Source: Heligmosomoides polygyrus polygyrus | Taxonomy: Eukaryota > Nematoda > Chromadorea > Rhabditida > Heligmosomidae | Assembly (NCBI GenBank): GCA_947396885.1 | Contig: OX377206.1 | Span: forward strand, 18,719,114 to 18,783,113 | Length of the DNA stretch: 64,000 bases | Reading direction: 5' to 3' | Shown here: positions 23,501 through 34,189 of the stretch, one piece after another | How the letters are laid out: each line of letters opens with the position of its first letter | Numbering within the stretch: the first letter of the stretch is position 1 | Translations under genes and position numbers: made by a program | The notes under the pieces: model-generated | The model's database searches: none | What the model was told of the DNA's origin: nothing | Seen by the model: the letters and a program-made list of their open reading frames with translations, nothing else

Positions 23501-26500
23501 TCATTTTTTCTAAAAGGGTTGGTTAGCAGTTCTCGTGCTCACAAGCGTTGTTGAGAGAGAAATCACGAATCCTTAGTCCGGAAAAAAGCTATAGGAAACA
23601 GTGTTGTAGGAAAAGCACATTTACAAGGACAAATTTCTACACAAAATCGAAACGCAATTAACTTAAGATACCCTATTTAGGACGGAACTTCTTGCCCTGG
23701 ATGCGATAAGAGGAAGAAAAGGGGAGATACCTAGGTAAAGTCCGTCGAGCCATCGGTCGTTCGATGGGATCAGTTTGAGTTTCTGACGATTTGCGGGTGA
23801 CCACTAGGGTAGGGCCGACATTTCTTTCTTTCTCGTCGTCTTCTCCTCGAAACTCATTGTATTCCGGATAGCTTGCGAAGGCTAAAAAATTACCTTTTTA
23901 ATGAGCTAAAGGAAGATTATTATTGTTTTACGGCTTACCTGTATGATTACTGTAGGATACTTTCAAAGAGCTTGTGTACACATAAAGGTGTTGATCCTCG
24001 GAAATATTCAGAGCATTGCAAAGTGCGGCGTTAACCTGCTGAGATAACAGTTAAGCAAAAATCTTAGCGAACAATTAGGAAAATATTAGGTTGTTGCGAA
24101 AGTTTCCGCCATTTTTTAAACATGTTTTTTTCTCACTAACGCTACCTTATAGCAACCTATCTTTTGTTCACATAAAGAGATCAGAGGCTGAATTCATCAA
24201 CGACTAAGCCGCGGGTATAGGGGGTAGAGATACCCACGATGAAGCCTGCGTCTCTGACTACTGCCTTATCTCTACCGCTTATACCCCTCATACCCACGGG
24301 TTTAATTGTTGATGAATCCGGCCCCGAGTATGTATATGTTTACAATTATTGCTTGCTACTCACTCTCGCGTAACTACTTCTAGAAATATGGAGCTTCCAA
24401 AGGGGTACATCCGAGGTCTCTTGTTGTATGATTCAAATTTGGTGAGTCAGCAGCCGCTTCCATTCGCCGCATCAATGGAACATTTGGGGAGGGCACAGTG
24501 TCCGATCGCCCTGCACGAGAATGGTTCGCACGCTTTCGCAGAGGTGAATTTTACCTTCAAGATTCGTTCAGGTCAGGACGAGAATCCGATGTCCACAACG
24601 ACAGCTGGTGGGATCGGACCCACGCGGACTACTCGTGAGCTTGGGCAGGACCTGGGGGTGCACTACGCCACCACCGCCGGGTACCTACATCAACTGGGTA
24701 AGATGCACAAGTTGGCATAGTGGGTTCCCCATGACCTCACTGAACGCCACCGCCAGCGATGTGCTGAGGTGGCCACTCAATTGCTCTCGTACAAGCGACT
24801 GAAGTCCATCATCACAGGAGATGAGAAGTGGTGCCTGTACGTCAACATCAAGAGGAGCAGCCACAGGGTTGACAAGGGTGAGCAGCCTGAGCCACAGCCA
24901 AAGGAGGGTCTTCACCCGTCGAAGATCATGCTTTCTGTTTGGTGGGATTACAAAGGCGTCATCTACTACGAGCTGCTGGCCCGCAACGAAACTCTAACAG
25001 CGAACTTGTACTGTCAGCATCTCGATAGGCTGGCCGCCAAGATCGCCGAAAAGCCTCCGAATCATGGCACATCCGATTCTTGCACGACAATGCTCGACCA
25101 CACATTGCAAGAATGACTCGCCAAAAGCTTCTCGATCTTGGATCGGAAGTGCTGCCTCATCCACCGTACAGACCAGATATTGCACCAACAGACTATCACC
25201 TTTTCCTGTCTCTCTCTAACGACATGCAAGGAAAAACGTTCGATAACGAGGACGACATGGAACACTGGTTGGCTGTCTTTTTCGATTCAATGCCAGAAAA
25301 GCTCTACGCTGAAGGGAGTCTGCCTGAAAGGTGGAGAAGAGTGACAGAACATGACGGCGTTTACTTCGTTTCTTGACGTGTTTCGCTTTTTTGTGAAACT
25401 AAAAAATGTGGTGTCTTGAAAATGACGAGAACTTCTTCAACAACTTAATAGTTAAGTGGTGACCTCGTAAAAAATAGGTGTGCAAATCTTTTAAAGGAAA
25501 TTCGTTGAAAATGGAACAGAAGTCGTTAATCTGGCCTGGAGGGCGAGAACGCAATAGCTACTCACAGTCAATTAAAGCGTTCACAGTACAGGCACCTTCA
25601 AGCACAACCATTCGGTGCGGTTTGATTTGTTAATTGCGTTCCCTATATTAGCAGTTGTTAATGAGAATAGCAAGGCTAATATGCAAATCACGAAATGAAT
25701 CCTGTCAATGTCGTTCAAAAAATTTAGTTTTTTAATGGAAAAATTTAGGCTGCTGTGAGAATGTGTGCAAGGAAAGAGACCCCAGGATGTGAGAAGTTTC
25801 GACACAGGTACGTCAGATGGGCACATGTCTAAGTATCATATACAAACATAGGCATGCACTCCGATCTGTAGCGAAACTTCCGAAATAAAAGGGCTATAAA
25901 AGCGGCCAAAAACTGTAAAAAAAATAACAGAACGAACATAAAATCAAATTCGGTAATGAGTGTGACAATTCCGCCCTAGGTAGTGATCCACTCATAGCCG
26001 TTTTGGAGAAGAACTCGATCTCAAATAATGGTGAACGAAGAATTTCAAGAAGTATTGGACACTTGAACAACAACTCTAGAGAACCCGCCAACGTCAAGAC
26101 CTGAAACCGGCGAAAGAACAGCGATCAATAAGGACCGAAGCCAATGGACACTACATGTACCACTGCGCTACGCCAGCCTTATTAAACCCTACAGGATTAA
26201 GTATTAAAGAGTATGCACCTCCACAAAATATGAATACAGTGTACTTCGGATTGAGGCATTATTGGAAGTCGCTACTTTAGTTTGGATCAGTGATCTTGAC
26301 CAATAGATCAGCCGATTAGGCCACCCATGTAGCCGCCGCTTGATGGGGACCAGAAGGCTCGATCGAGATCGAAACGTACAGACGTAGGATTAAGGATTCT
26401 ACCAGATTTCGACACAAATTACAACCCTTGTCTGTTAAGACTAGAACTCCTTCGCCTAGGTGGAATTTCTCTGAATCAACTTCCAAATTCTTAGCGTCGC

Positions 26501-29500
26501 AATTCCAGCTCATTCGGCGGAAAAAAGCGCATTCTATCCATCATGAAGCCAAAACATAAACAGAAAGAAAAATATGAAAAAAGGCAAGTACCATCAACTG
26601 CAGTACGGTAATGCACTTAAGGACAAAAAATGAGGAAATTATAACAAAAAGCGGCACAGGTAGGTGCCCTATAGACTAAAAAGAATTTGACAGTCAAATA
26701 GGGTACACGCCCAGCTTGTGTGCTACACCCATACAATACAGCCCGATTTATCTGAAAAGTCCACAAAATTGAGATAAAGCCGAGTACGGTTTACTGGGCT
26801 ACAACTAGCCAACTGATTCAGTCTCAGAAGTCGAGGATACCGATCGGTATTGGACGGGAAATCGATACTGCTTACTTGTAATGAAGCATGACCACCGGGC
26901 AATAAGCTCTCGTGATTACTACTTCTATCGGTCACCTCTAGACAAATTTTCGCTTAGACAGGTAAAAACACTAAAAAGTCGATAATATCAATAGGACTGA
27001 TTGGTGGAGAAATATCGACTGTCCTGCTTTGAAGCCTATTCAGCCGCCATCGTATCGTACTGTAGCTGTCCTGAACGGTTAACATTGGGAGGAAATGGAG
27101 TGATAGGAAGATCAATGTGCATATGTACCATTTCCATGCCGAATTGGACACTTTCCAAATCAAATTGGGCACTTTTCAAATGAAATGCACACTTTTCAAA
27201 TCAAATTAAACACTCTTTTAAGCTAGTCTATGACTATTGGGATCAAAGCGAACTTTTCAAAATCGAAATGAGCTTCCTCTACATTAAGTTAAAGACTCTC
27301 CAATAAGGTTAGAATAATTTTTTTCAAGCCAAATTTTAGTGGAGCATTCATTGAAATTTTAATACTTCTACCCAAGAAATAGGGCGCGTGTAGCGCAATG
27401 GGAGGAGGTGCCGGCTGTCGCGTGCATCCGATACCGAGTTCCTGGTTCGGATTTCCCGCCTAGGCCAACCAAACCACCCACCCTCCGGAGACAGTGAATT
27501 GGTGTCAGACGTGTCTGGGAAGAATAATGCGCTGACTTGTTCATCGGTTGGCCAGCGCAATACATTGTATGGACAAATATGCATTCAAATCGCCTCCACG
27601 ACATCCCGTAGAAGTAGATTGCGCGGCGCATCCCAAAAAGAATTAAGTAACGCCGTCCTTTATCTTTTTTATTCTTCACCCAATAAATGAAAGCATAGTT
27701 TGAAATTTTATAAAAATCTTATTTTCCTGAGGAAGAACAATAGTTTAAAGGTTGTCTCAAAGAAAAAGAATGCGCCCATTCTATAGTGCCGAAAAAAGAG
27801 ATTGCGCCGTGCCCTCATCCAACACTCGCAAGTTTTACTTGACTGATAGAAAAAAACCTATTTGCATGGAGTTTCACATTTGTAGACGATTCAGCAGAAA
27901 CAATTGTAAAGAAAACGGCTTTCTGACCCATTGTTGTTGAGCTGATGGATGGGGAGACAGACACAAGGACAGCTCGACGAGTTAGTTCATTTATATACGG
28001 CATTATTAGATTATGTGATTTCCGCTATGAAAACATGAATTAAGAGCATTTCAGCAGTCCTTGAACTTCGCCGAAACAACCTTCTGAACGTGAGCCTTAA
28101 AAGTTGTAAATATTTATAAAAATAATGGTGTCAGAATAAGCAAGGCTTTCAAGTTAATGTCAATTCGCAATGTTTTCTTGTAATTTGAATATGTTGATGA
28201 AAACAACAAATTATTAACAAAACTAAAGCGCAGTGCTCACCTTGAATGTTACAATCCTGTAAGCTCCCACGAAAGCACATATCTTCGGTTTCAAACAGTT
28301 GAGCACATTCAGCGCTGGAGCGCAGTCCTTCTGAAAACAACCATCACGCCGCCTTTCGCCTTTCAGTAAGTTCAGCACACAAGAAAGCTGCTCAAGAATA
28401 GGGCCACACCATAAGGTCAGCAATCTGGGCGATCAATACGTAGGCGAACTGTGTTGATCCGTTGAGCTTCTTGAAGAAGGATAGTCTGCAAACAGTCAAA
28501 CCTATTCCTGAGGGGTATGGAATCACTATAAACTGTAGGGGCCGGATTCATCAACAACATACATAACTTCAACGGAGAATTGTGAGCGAAAAGCTCAGAT
28601 AACTCGGCTTATCGCTCACCATATCGCTTGATAAGCCGCGTTACCTGAGCTTTTCGCTTCCAATTCTCAGTTAAAGATACGTAAGTCGTTGATGAATCCA
28701 GCTCGAGAATGCATATCGAAGCAATGAACAGCTACCGTTTTACGGTGTACTTATGAGGAAGCAGCTGACAGAGCAGCCTTGCTCCGGTCCACGTTTTCCA
28801 GCTGGCCGCGAAGTCCTTTGTGCACATATCTTCCATAGTTTTGTAGGCGAATATTAGGTAGCCTGAATCTTCGAAGGGTTTTATTTACCTATTTCTTTAT
28901 ATATCTATGCAAGACCATTTAATATTCTATTTTTGACGTAGACCGAGGCCACACGTAAAAACACAATATTAAATAAATGCAAACGAACTCAATAAAAAAA
29001 AGAAATGTTACAATCGTTTCTTTCCTACACTCAGGCGAATATAAAAAAGCAAATTAAGAAAATACGACTTCCTCATTTGCACCCAAAATGTAGTTGAACT
29101 CCCTTAAATTTTTGTAGGTGAAGAAGCTTGCTTGTGCTCGCGATTTTGCCAGTGAAGCATAAAGTCTGACATTTCCTCCTATGTTCCCTGTTTGCCTAGA
29201 GCCAAAAAAAGAGTACGTTTTTATAGAAACCCTTCTTGTGAGTATTTTAAACATTATGAGAAGGTCACATCTTTTGATTCGAATGAAAGAGCTTGGTAAA
29301 CCTAATATTTCAGCTCTCTTATAGGATGCTTAAAAATCGAGAATAGAGGTGCGAAATATGCAGTTCTTATAGGGCGCGCCATGCCATGTCATTATATCAA
29401 TTTGTTGTGTCTTCTTGCAAAAGAACTGCTATTCATTCTAGAATATTTACTTTTTCTAAAAAAAACCTATGAACACCTTAACATTTTCGCTAGTTTTTTA

Positions 29501-30008
29501 ACCACTAAAACACTCTGACATCTTAGTCTCTTATGCATTTCACATGAGTTTTAGGAAACTATGCATGCAAAAATAGAATTACTATGGAAAACAAGAATGT
29601 TTTCGCGAAAAACTATGAAGCCCTGATACCCCTTGCCCTGCTCCAAGGTAGTGCAGCCATTTTCGCGACGGCTTGAGAAAATCCTTCATCGAACTTTTTA
29701 AAACTTCTTACCTAGGCTTGTGTCAGTCGTCGTATTTCGTTCAGAAAATATTTTCGCGTAGGTAATCCATCTAGTGACGTTCACGAAAAACTCACCATCA
29801 CTGCTAATCGTCTGCTTGGATCCACTGAGTCCATGCCTGTGGGTGTCATACTGTTGACGGATTATCTGCACGCATTCGAACAATCCTTGAACATCAGCCA
29901 TTTTTCTTACGTAGGATAGGAGACAGCTGCATCTACTGGTTGTATGCATGGATACCTCCACATCTAGGACTTCACACCAGCAAGCAACAGGTTCGAAGCC
30001 TTGATCAG
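16695..30008 (-). CDS. multi-exon host gene, product uncharacterised (5' end not found)
   Basis: Eleven exons, each with AG acceptor and GT donor, join in one frame: 30008-29712, 28862-28751, 28485-28410, 28330-28241, 24035-23939, 23881-23731, 22655-22438, 18767-18616, 18342-18287, 16940-16910 and 16787-16695 (TGA). About 456 codons are covered. Split codons agree at every junction (phases 1, 2, 0, 0, 1, 2, 1, 0, 2, 0). The first exon has a second good donor (GTGAGTTT) at 29796 giving the same phase. The N-terminal part holds several N-x-S/T sites. The C-terminal third is rich in Ser, Arg, Lys and Pro (RKSSETQTDPIERPMARR; KSSRKSPG). A WKTWTGARLLC stretch in exon 2 faintly recalls a sema-domain element, far too little to name it. 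A hydrophobic exon-like frame at 25826-25596 (donor phase 0) may be an additional exon in the long fourth intron. Upstream exons are missing or unrecognised. Confidence 0.6.
17219..17700. repeat. repeat-bounded segment in the penultimate-exon intron
   Basis: A block at about 17000-17060 (minus sense: tccttcagaatggtagaag) recurs inverted at 17634-17690 (tccttcaggatggtcgaag). Minus-strand frames between them look coding-like (MALVAADDEELLLRRSHEEA). This is probably an old transposon fragment disrupted by the CA microsatellite. It does not fit the phase of the surrounding gene. Confidence 0.3.
17505..17611. repeat. (CA)n microsatellite
   Basis: About 50 CA units, with scattered T interruptions at the right end. 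It produces spurious Thr-His repeat frames. Confidence 0.95.
18969..19100. repeat. near-perfect palindrome (small foldback)
   Basis: The arms gtgttgtcagta...ggtggatctttattattccgg and its reverse complement flank a 20-base centre containing gccgaaacgtcagg. The core 28 bases of each arm are almost exact. The centre's cgtcaggcc-gaataa block is shared with the ends of the foldback at 20167-21964. It sits in an intron of the minus-strand gene. Confidence 0.75.
19101..20166. other. intronic sequence, nothing recognised
   Basis: No exon, repeat family or RNA gene could be supported. A 96-codon plus frame at 19191-19481 has no domain. Confidence 0.4.
20167..21964. mobile_element. 1.8-kb foldback element
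   Basis: The ends match inverted: tggaacaactttattcgg (left) with the reverse of gaatagagttgttcca (right). Matches continue inward through gcgctgaaagaagttcgag, cctaggaccagaca, cgactcgctc, tttaacgacttggcaaaaaa, tgcgccgtattccattgt and gcagcagc-cacaagaacca. The arms are about 600-650 bp and diverged by indels, with a spacer of about 0.5 kb. It lies wholly in the 22438-18767 intron. No target duplication was identified. Confidence 0.7.
20753..20938 (-). pseudogene. basic coding remnant inside the foldback
   Basis: On the minus strand, acceptor-like cacctttag precedes 61 codons starting ARNLRGKKSSGPKRMASTLK, continuing with an acidic patch (LEVDEDVVV) and a basic tail (RTAEKMRRK), then TAA. It looks like true protein-coding sequence, but its start phase (0) does not fit the surrounding gene, so I assign it to the foldback's ancestor. 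Family unknown. Confidence 0.4.
21965..22437. other. intronic sequence, nothing recognised
   Basis: Holds only the donor-side intron sequence of the exon ending at 22438; no other feature seen. Confidence 0.4.
22800..22905 (+). repeat. SINE head fragment, diverged
   Basis: The order ggaggcggaagaggcgccggct, then tacaccctggatcaaggttct and catttccgcctataccaa, parallels the head of the window's SINE in plus orientation with many substitutions. Confidence 0.4.
22934..22989. repeat. two adjacent GC-rich hairpins
   Basis: CCAGTCGTA pairs with TACGACTGG across 22934-22970 (nine pairs). TTGGGGGC pairs with GCCCCCAA across 22971-22989 (eight pairs, loop TTC) with no gap between them. They lie in an intron directly upstream of the satellite block. 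Confidence 0.6.
23088..23353. repeat. 107-108-bp tandem repeat
   Basis: Two and a half units, each with cagatt[t/c]gtgttcagc, aaggccgaa[a/g]tttcgtgccgc and the cgataatatcgatcgatatcgat block. Unit starts are at 23088, 23195 and 23303. Diverged relatives occur near 17420-17505 and 62440-62650. Confidence 0.85.
23354..23498. repeat. 41-bp tandem repeat
   Basis: Three and a half units start at 23354, 23395, 23436 and 23477, each gccgacgtgttcggcacgtc followed by a ggctcgccatgcacggtt-like half. The unit contains a GCCGA/TCGGC inverted pair. It abuts the 107-bp array directly. Confidence 0.9.
24182..24325. mobile_element. MITE with ggattcatcaac ends, nested in mariner
   Basis: Terminal inverted repeats ggctgaattcatcaac and gttgatgaatccggcc flank a palindromic interior (gggtatagggggtagagata against tatctctaccgcttataccc). 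Same family as 28542-28702. A short related fragment is at about 5110-5120. Confidence 0.7.
24389..25376 (+). pseudogene. mariner transposase, one stop and one frameshift
   Basis: ATG 24389 to TGA 25374-25376. The N-terminal helix-turn-helix region ends at a TAG (24718), after which the same frame continues with the linker WVPHDLTE. ITGDEKWCLY holds the first catalytic aspartate. A frameshift near 25060-25080 separates it from MHDNARPHIAR (second aspartate) and PDIAPTDYHLF (third), giving the D,D34D arrangement of mariner. The C-terminal DGVYFVS end is present. With only two visible lesions it is the best preserved transposase here, though no longer autonomous. Confidence 0.8.
25597..27139. 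other. intronic sequence of the minus-strand gene
   Basis: Apart from the hydrophobic exon-like minus frame at 25826-25596, only a short SINE-head-like scrap (tgcgctacgcc, about 26145-26180) and cgatatcgat-type repeat scraps (26830-26870, 26975-27010) were seen. Confidence 0.4.
27140..27345. repeat. AT-rich dispersed repeat (cacttttcaaatc family)
   Basis: Four near-tandem blocks of about 20 bases (cacttttcaaat[c/g]aaat) are followed by the same aagcgaacttttcaaaatcg and ggttagaataatttttttc sequence seen at 5240-5400 and inverted at 5858-6000. Confidence 0.5.
27384..27666 (+). mobile_element. tRNA-derived SINE-like element
   Basis: Near-complete plus-oriented copy from ggcgcgtgtagcgca to cgtcctttatc. 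It is flanked by imperfect direct repeats cttctacccaagaaat (27364-27379) and cttcacccaataaat (27673-27687). Intronic, antisense to the host gene. Confidence 0.75.
28542..28702. mobile_element. MITE with ggattcatcaac ends
   Basis: Terminal repeats gggccggattcatcaac and gttgatgaatccagctc flank a nearly self-complementary interior (gcgaaaagctcaga-taa against ttacctgagcttttcgc). It lies between the exons at 28751 and 28485 of the minus-strand gene. Confidence 0.75.
28863..29711. other. intron 1 of the modelled gene
   Basis: Mostly AT-rich. A minus frame at 29254-29054 behind a T-rich acceptor (ggctctag) reads protein-like (GNVRLYASLAKSRAQASFF) but is out of phase with the gene model. It could be an alternative last exon or a remnant. 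Confidence 0.3.
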
Positions 30009-31013
30009 CTAAGGACAGAAACGTCACCCATAACCTAGCAGTGGTTAGTGCACGAAGAAGGGGTGTAAAAATATAGAAACAGCAATTGTTTCACTCGATT
30101 GTTTGGTTGCATCGTGCAATCCACTGTTACATAAAATAATTCGGGCAGTTAATCTGCTCCTTTACTTGTACAGTATCCTTCGGTTGGATGTCAGAAAACA
30201 CGTTGGCATTGCATTTCCCATGTAGCTATGCTGAACGTTTAATTCAATCCACAATGATAAACAGCTTGTTTAGCTTGGGTATGGGGCCAAACTAGATGGT
30301 GAAAGTGACGCCTTTCGGTGCTAATGCAGCTTTTTTGCTTGCTCATTCTGTACGTGGCTTATTAACTTCGTGATTACTAACCAACAAGAGAGATTAAATT
30401 AACAAAATAAACGACCGCCAATCAGGCCCGCAGAATTGGTATGAAATTCAGACAAGGCATGTGTGATCGCTACCCTGATTGACATGGTTCGATCGGTACT
30501 CTGATTGGCTCTGGTTAGCGGGTGCGCTCCTATTTCTCAATGCTGCCCACATTAGCGACATGAACCAACCAAACAAAGGAATGTGACCAAATTACAAAGC
30601 GATAGCGAGGCAAGCAACTGACAAAAGTCTTAGGTTACAAAAACAGTGCAAAACCTCAAAAAATCATGAGTAAGGTATTAGTAAGCTTCCTGGAGATACG
30701 TGCCAATTAGTTCTTTTAATTGTCTTATAGTATTCGATATTTAGTTCACTTTTCTTTGAAAGATGAAGGGGTTCGGTACCTGTCGGTACCTGCTCTATAA
30801 GTGAAAAAAGGACCTTACACTGCTTTAGCTGTCCCTTCCTGCATTTCCCGTTGGTAACCTCTTGTATTAGAAAAAAAGACCGATTGAAAATTTTGAAGGC
30901 GTGTAAAATCGGGCAATTCATAAATCAAACTAAGCACACATATTTCAAATCAAAAGAAACTCTACATTTTATAAGAAGGCCAAAGAATGTGGAATAGAAG
31001 TGTGAAGAAACTT
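30009..31013. other. unassigned sequence upstream of the modelled gene
   Basis: A minus frame at 30921-30664 contains EVTNGKCRKGQLKQCKVLF and a donor (ACAG|GTACCG) that would fit the phase of the exon starting at 30008, but its acceptor is poor. Otherwise nothing recognised. Confidence 0.25.
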
Positions 31014-31024
31014 TTACTGCCATA

Positions 31025-31320
31025 GGATAAGGATAGGATAAAGGACGGCGTTACTCAATCCCTTCTGGGATGCGCCAGCGCATTCTACTTCTACGGGATG
31101 TCGTGGAGGCGACATGAATGCGTATTTGGCCATACAATGACTTGCGGTGGCCAGCCGATGAACAAGTCAGCGCTTTATCCTTCCCAGACAAGTCTGGTAC
31201 CAATTCACCGACCCCGGAGGGATGGAGGGCTTGGTTGGCCTGGGCGGGAAATCCGAACCAGGAACCTGTTATCGGGTGTACGCGGTAGTCGCGCCTCCTG
31301 CGACTGCTCTACACGCACCC
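31025..31320 (-). mobile_element. tRNA-derived SINE-like element with 11-bp TSD
   Basis: The exact direct repeat ttactgccata stands at 31014-31024 and 31321-31331. Minus orientation, with the full head, centre and ggataa-rich tail side. Sequence is close to the copy at 3159-3459. Confidence 0.85.
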
Positions 31321-31794
31321 TTACTGCCATAAGCTGTCCATAATGTCGTACGCTTCTATGCTTTTGTATTTGTGTACCTTCCTGTTGAAGAATTGTAATT
31401 AATATTATATAAATCGCCGTTTTACATAGATGCAACATTAGTAATGAATCACAATATGGTGGCAAAGGGAAGAGTGCAAATCGAATTTCAAAAAGACGAC
31501 CAGATACGGTTCCATAGAAACTCGATAGTAGGGCTAAATTTTCAAAATTTGGCAAGATACTGTAATTGAAGATTGAACTGTCGTCGCGATAATGAAGTTC
31601 TAAATACTTCTACCACTGCATTGCGCAGACCACGACGCCTGCTCCTGGATATTGCGCCATCATTCTACAACGAGATGCCTCAAGAGCTCCACAAAAACAA
31701 ATAATGTTTTCTTACTATGGTTCCCGTATATATTTTGCAACAAAGTATATTTTTCCTCAAAAATAATATTACAACAAACGAAAACTTGACGTCA

Positions 31795-32690
31795 ACGAAG
31801 TAATCGCCGTTATTCTCAATGAAGTTCTTCCACTCTTTATGCATTGAGTGGATTCCATCTCTGTAGGATTTGGTCGGTTTCTACCTAAAGAAGTCGTCTA
31901 GCGGCGCCCTGACTTCATTGGCTTCGGTGAAGCGCTTGCAGCAGAGGAACGGGGACACCTGGACCGAAACATATGCATTTAGAGAGCAATGTCCGTGCTA
32001 ATTGGAGGATGACTGATTTTCGTCCAACCCAAGAGCTCGAACTTTTTCCAGCCTCTGAAGTGCCGTATAATATCGTGCGTTACCCTGGTGAAATAGAAAT
32101 TTCGCTCCTGTCGACCACTTCTCCACTAGTTCTTGTTGTATTTGGTCGAGTTGTTGACAGAAGCGAGCGGCGATGATAGATTGATTACGAAAGGACAGTT
32201 CCCGATGCAATGGACCATTGTATATGCACGAAACGCACAGCAGGACCTTCTGTTGGTGGAGGTGCGGTCTTGACGGCAATACTCTCGGCTCGCTGCTCTC
32301 GAACTACTGCCTCTCGACTATGTGGTTGCCGTAAAATACTCACCTTCATCACAGGTGAGGAATCGGTCCAGGCTGCCTCATTTATATTGGTTCTGAAGAT
32401 CTGCACAGTAGGAAACACAGCGATTTGTTTGATTTTCCGTCAACTCTTGAGGTACTGTGATCGGTGATTTTGGCCCTACCAATCTTGTACAGCTGACAAA
32501 CGGCCGTTCACTGCGACGTTTGAAGCTTAGCAGCCGAGCAAGGGCGAGTTGATACACCTACGCAGGCGCTATTTATTTACGGTATTTGGCTGTCCAGAGC
32601 GCGGTTTGCCTTTTTTTGATCCTCTGGCCGGAAAGGGACTTCTGATACTATCTCCAGCAAGTCAGAGTCATACGATTAGGAGCGGGTTTA
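31795..32690 (-). pseudogene. mariner-family transposase, degenerate
   Basis: Reading on the minus strand from high to low coordinates: KGKPRSGQP (about 32610), a region corresponding to GDExW (32350-32400, aspartate block decayed), then KVLLCVSCIYNGPLHRELS and CQQLDQIQQELVEKW (32100-32260). The second-aspartate region is altered to HQGNARYYTALQ. The reading ends in EWKNFIENNGDYFVD near 31800. The middle aspartate is replaced by glutamine-glycine and the D3 block is lost. No TIRs identified. Confidence 0.7.
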
Positions 32691-32761
32691 TCGGTGAGCG
32701 CCTGAATGTTTCTGGTTGCCGTCACTGGGTTGCTGTCGAGATTGAAATTGGTAGGGAATGA

Positions 32762-33483
32762 GATCACCCACCTTTTTACGTTGATCATTCTTAGCCATTG
32801 ATCTAGAAGGATCTTTTCAACAACGCTTTACAGATCAACTGTTTATAACCCCTAATGATCGCAAAAAGTATGACACCTTAGCAAATTAGCTTTGAACACC
32901 TGAAAAAACAGAAGTGTCGCAAAATTTGACAGTCAGCCGTTCGGCGACCTTTTAGTAGAAGATAATTAAGCAGAACTGAATGGCTTTTTTCAGCGTTTTC
33001 CACGTCCAAATTCTTATCGGAAAGTTGCTCAATCATTTCAGATGAGGCACTAGATCTCCGACCATGCTTCCGGGTTTTTGCAGCCGTGCGAAAGAAGCAG
33101 GTGTCTGTTGCGGGATAAATATAGCCCGGGTCGTGCGTCATTTGCTCCAGTTCTCGCTGACCAGCGTGTGTGTGTGTGTGATGATGTGATCCGAGTCAAG
33201 CATAGATACGTACACCGCATGGCACTGTCTGAAAAAGAAGACGAATCACCTTCGAGAAGAGCGGGCATCTCTGAAGGGTTCCCCGGAGGAGGTAATGCTA
33301 GAAAGTATTTGACGCGCTACTTGCCGTCATCTTCAACCCTCAAACGCCTGCACACCTTTTCCCTTGGTCAAGACGAAAACACAAAAAATATTACAATGCC
33401 CACCAAGAAAAAATAGAGGATTTTAAGGTGCTTAAAATAGTTTCCAGTACCTGAGCTGTCGTACTCACGCACTCATCTACTCA
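32762..33483. other. unassigned sequence
   Basis: A short (GT)n run at about 33164-33180 and opposing open frames without domains or splice support; nothing further. Confidence 0.35.
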
Positions 33484-33491
33484 CACTTCAA

Positions 33492-33699
33492 TACAGTTGT
33501 GCTCTCCCAAAAATTTCGAATAACCGAATATATTCGGATAGCGACGATTTTCGAGCACTCGAAAATCGCGTTTTTTCGAGCATTCGAATTCGAATACATT
33601 CGAAAATCGCGTTTTTTCGAACGTTCGAATACGAATATTCGAATTCGAACAGAATTATTCGAATTCGAATGCTCGAATATTCATTCGGGCGCAACTATA
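33492..33699. mobile_element. 208-bp MITE, 8-bp TSD (hAT-type), TTCGAA-rich core
   Basis: The exact 8-bp duplication cacttcaa flanks it at 33484-33491 and 33700-33707. The ends are ta[c/t]agttg[t/c]gc[t/c]c in inverted orientation. The interior is built of ttcgaat/attcgaa and cgaaaatcgcgttttttcga palindromic blocks. A second copy is at 42818-42991. Confidence 0.8.
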
Positions 33700-33707
33700 C
33701 ACTTCAA

Positions 33708-34189
33708 CCATATGGCGCCGCGTACAATGTATCCTCAAATTTAGTTCAAAGCTAAATATGTTTAATATTGAATCACATCCAATAAGCCGTGTCGTTTATA
33801 GACATAGTAATAAAGGGCTCAAAGGAAAAAAGAGTGAAAGATTGTAAAGGTTGGCACCAGTCCCGCTTGTGATGGGCTTTACATTCTACCAGGTTAGACC
33901 GAAAGTTCCCCTTTTGATTTGGACGACGTAGTGTGAAAGAGGTATCAACAATTTTTCCTTTTCAAGAACACTCAGCGAGTTCCTAAACAATTCCATTCAT
34001 GCTGTGTCTCTTCAGTGAAATCAGGCTTGTGTAGAAGAACAAGGTCACTGTAAATAGTAGTTGGTGGCTTCTCAAGCCGCCCCATAGGTAATATTATATT
34101 AAAAAGATTCATGCGCTTCTAATAATGAAGAGCCGACATATACATAGTCATGTTGCCTTCTATATCTTTAATCACGATGCCATTTCTCC
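33708..34189. other. unassigned sequence
   Basis: No gene or repeat recognised. Confidence 0.4.

Larger units (their letters stand above)
24086..25448 (+). mobile_element. mariner element with TIRs and TA target duplication
   Basis: The 5' end ttaggttgttgcgaaagttt and the reverse complement of the 3' end (ttaagttgttgaagaagttc) agree at about three quarters of the first 31 positions. TA dinucleotides flank both sides (24084-24085 and 25449-25450). A small MITE (24182-24325) sits between the 5' TIR and the transposase. The element is 51 bp upstream of the acceptor of the 24035-23939 exon, inside an intron of an opposite-strand gene. Confidence 0.9.

Noticed and set aside
23095..23526. 143-codon plus frame and its partners
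   Set aside because: Generated by tandem repeats whose unit lengths keep frames open.
28751..28862. Calling the multi-exon gene a semaphorin or plexin
   Set aside because: Only a WKTWTGARLLC-type stretch recalls the sema fold. The spacing of the neighbouring motifs does not fit and no PSI or TM segment was found.
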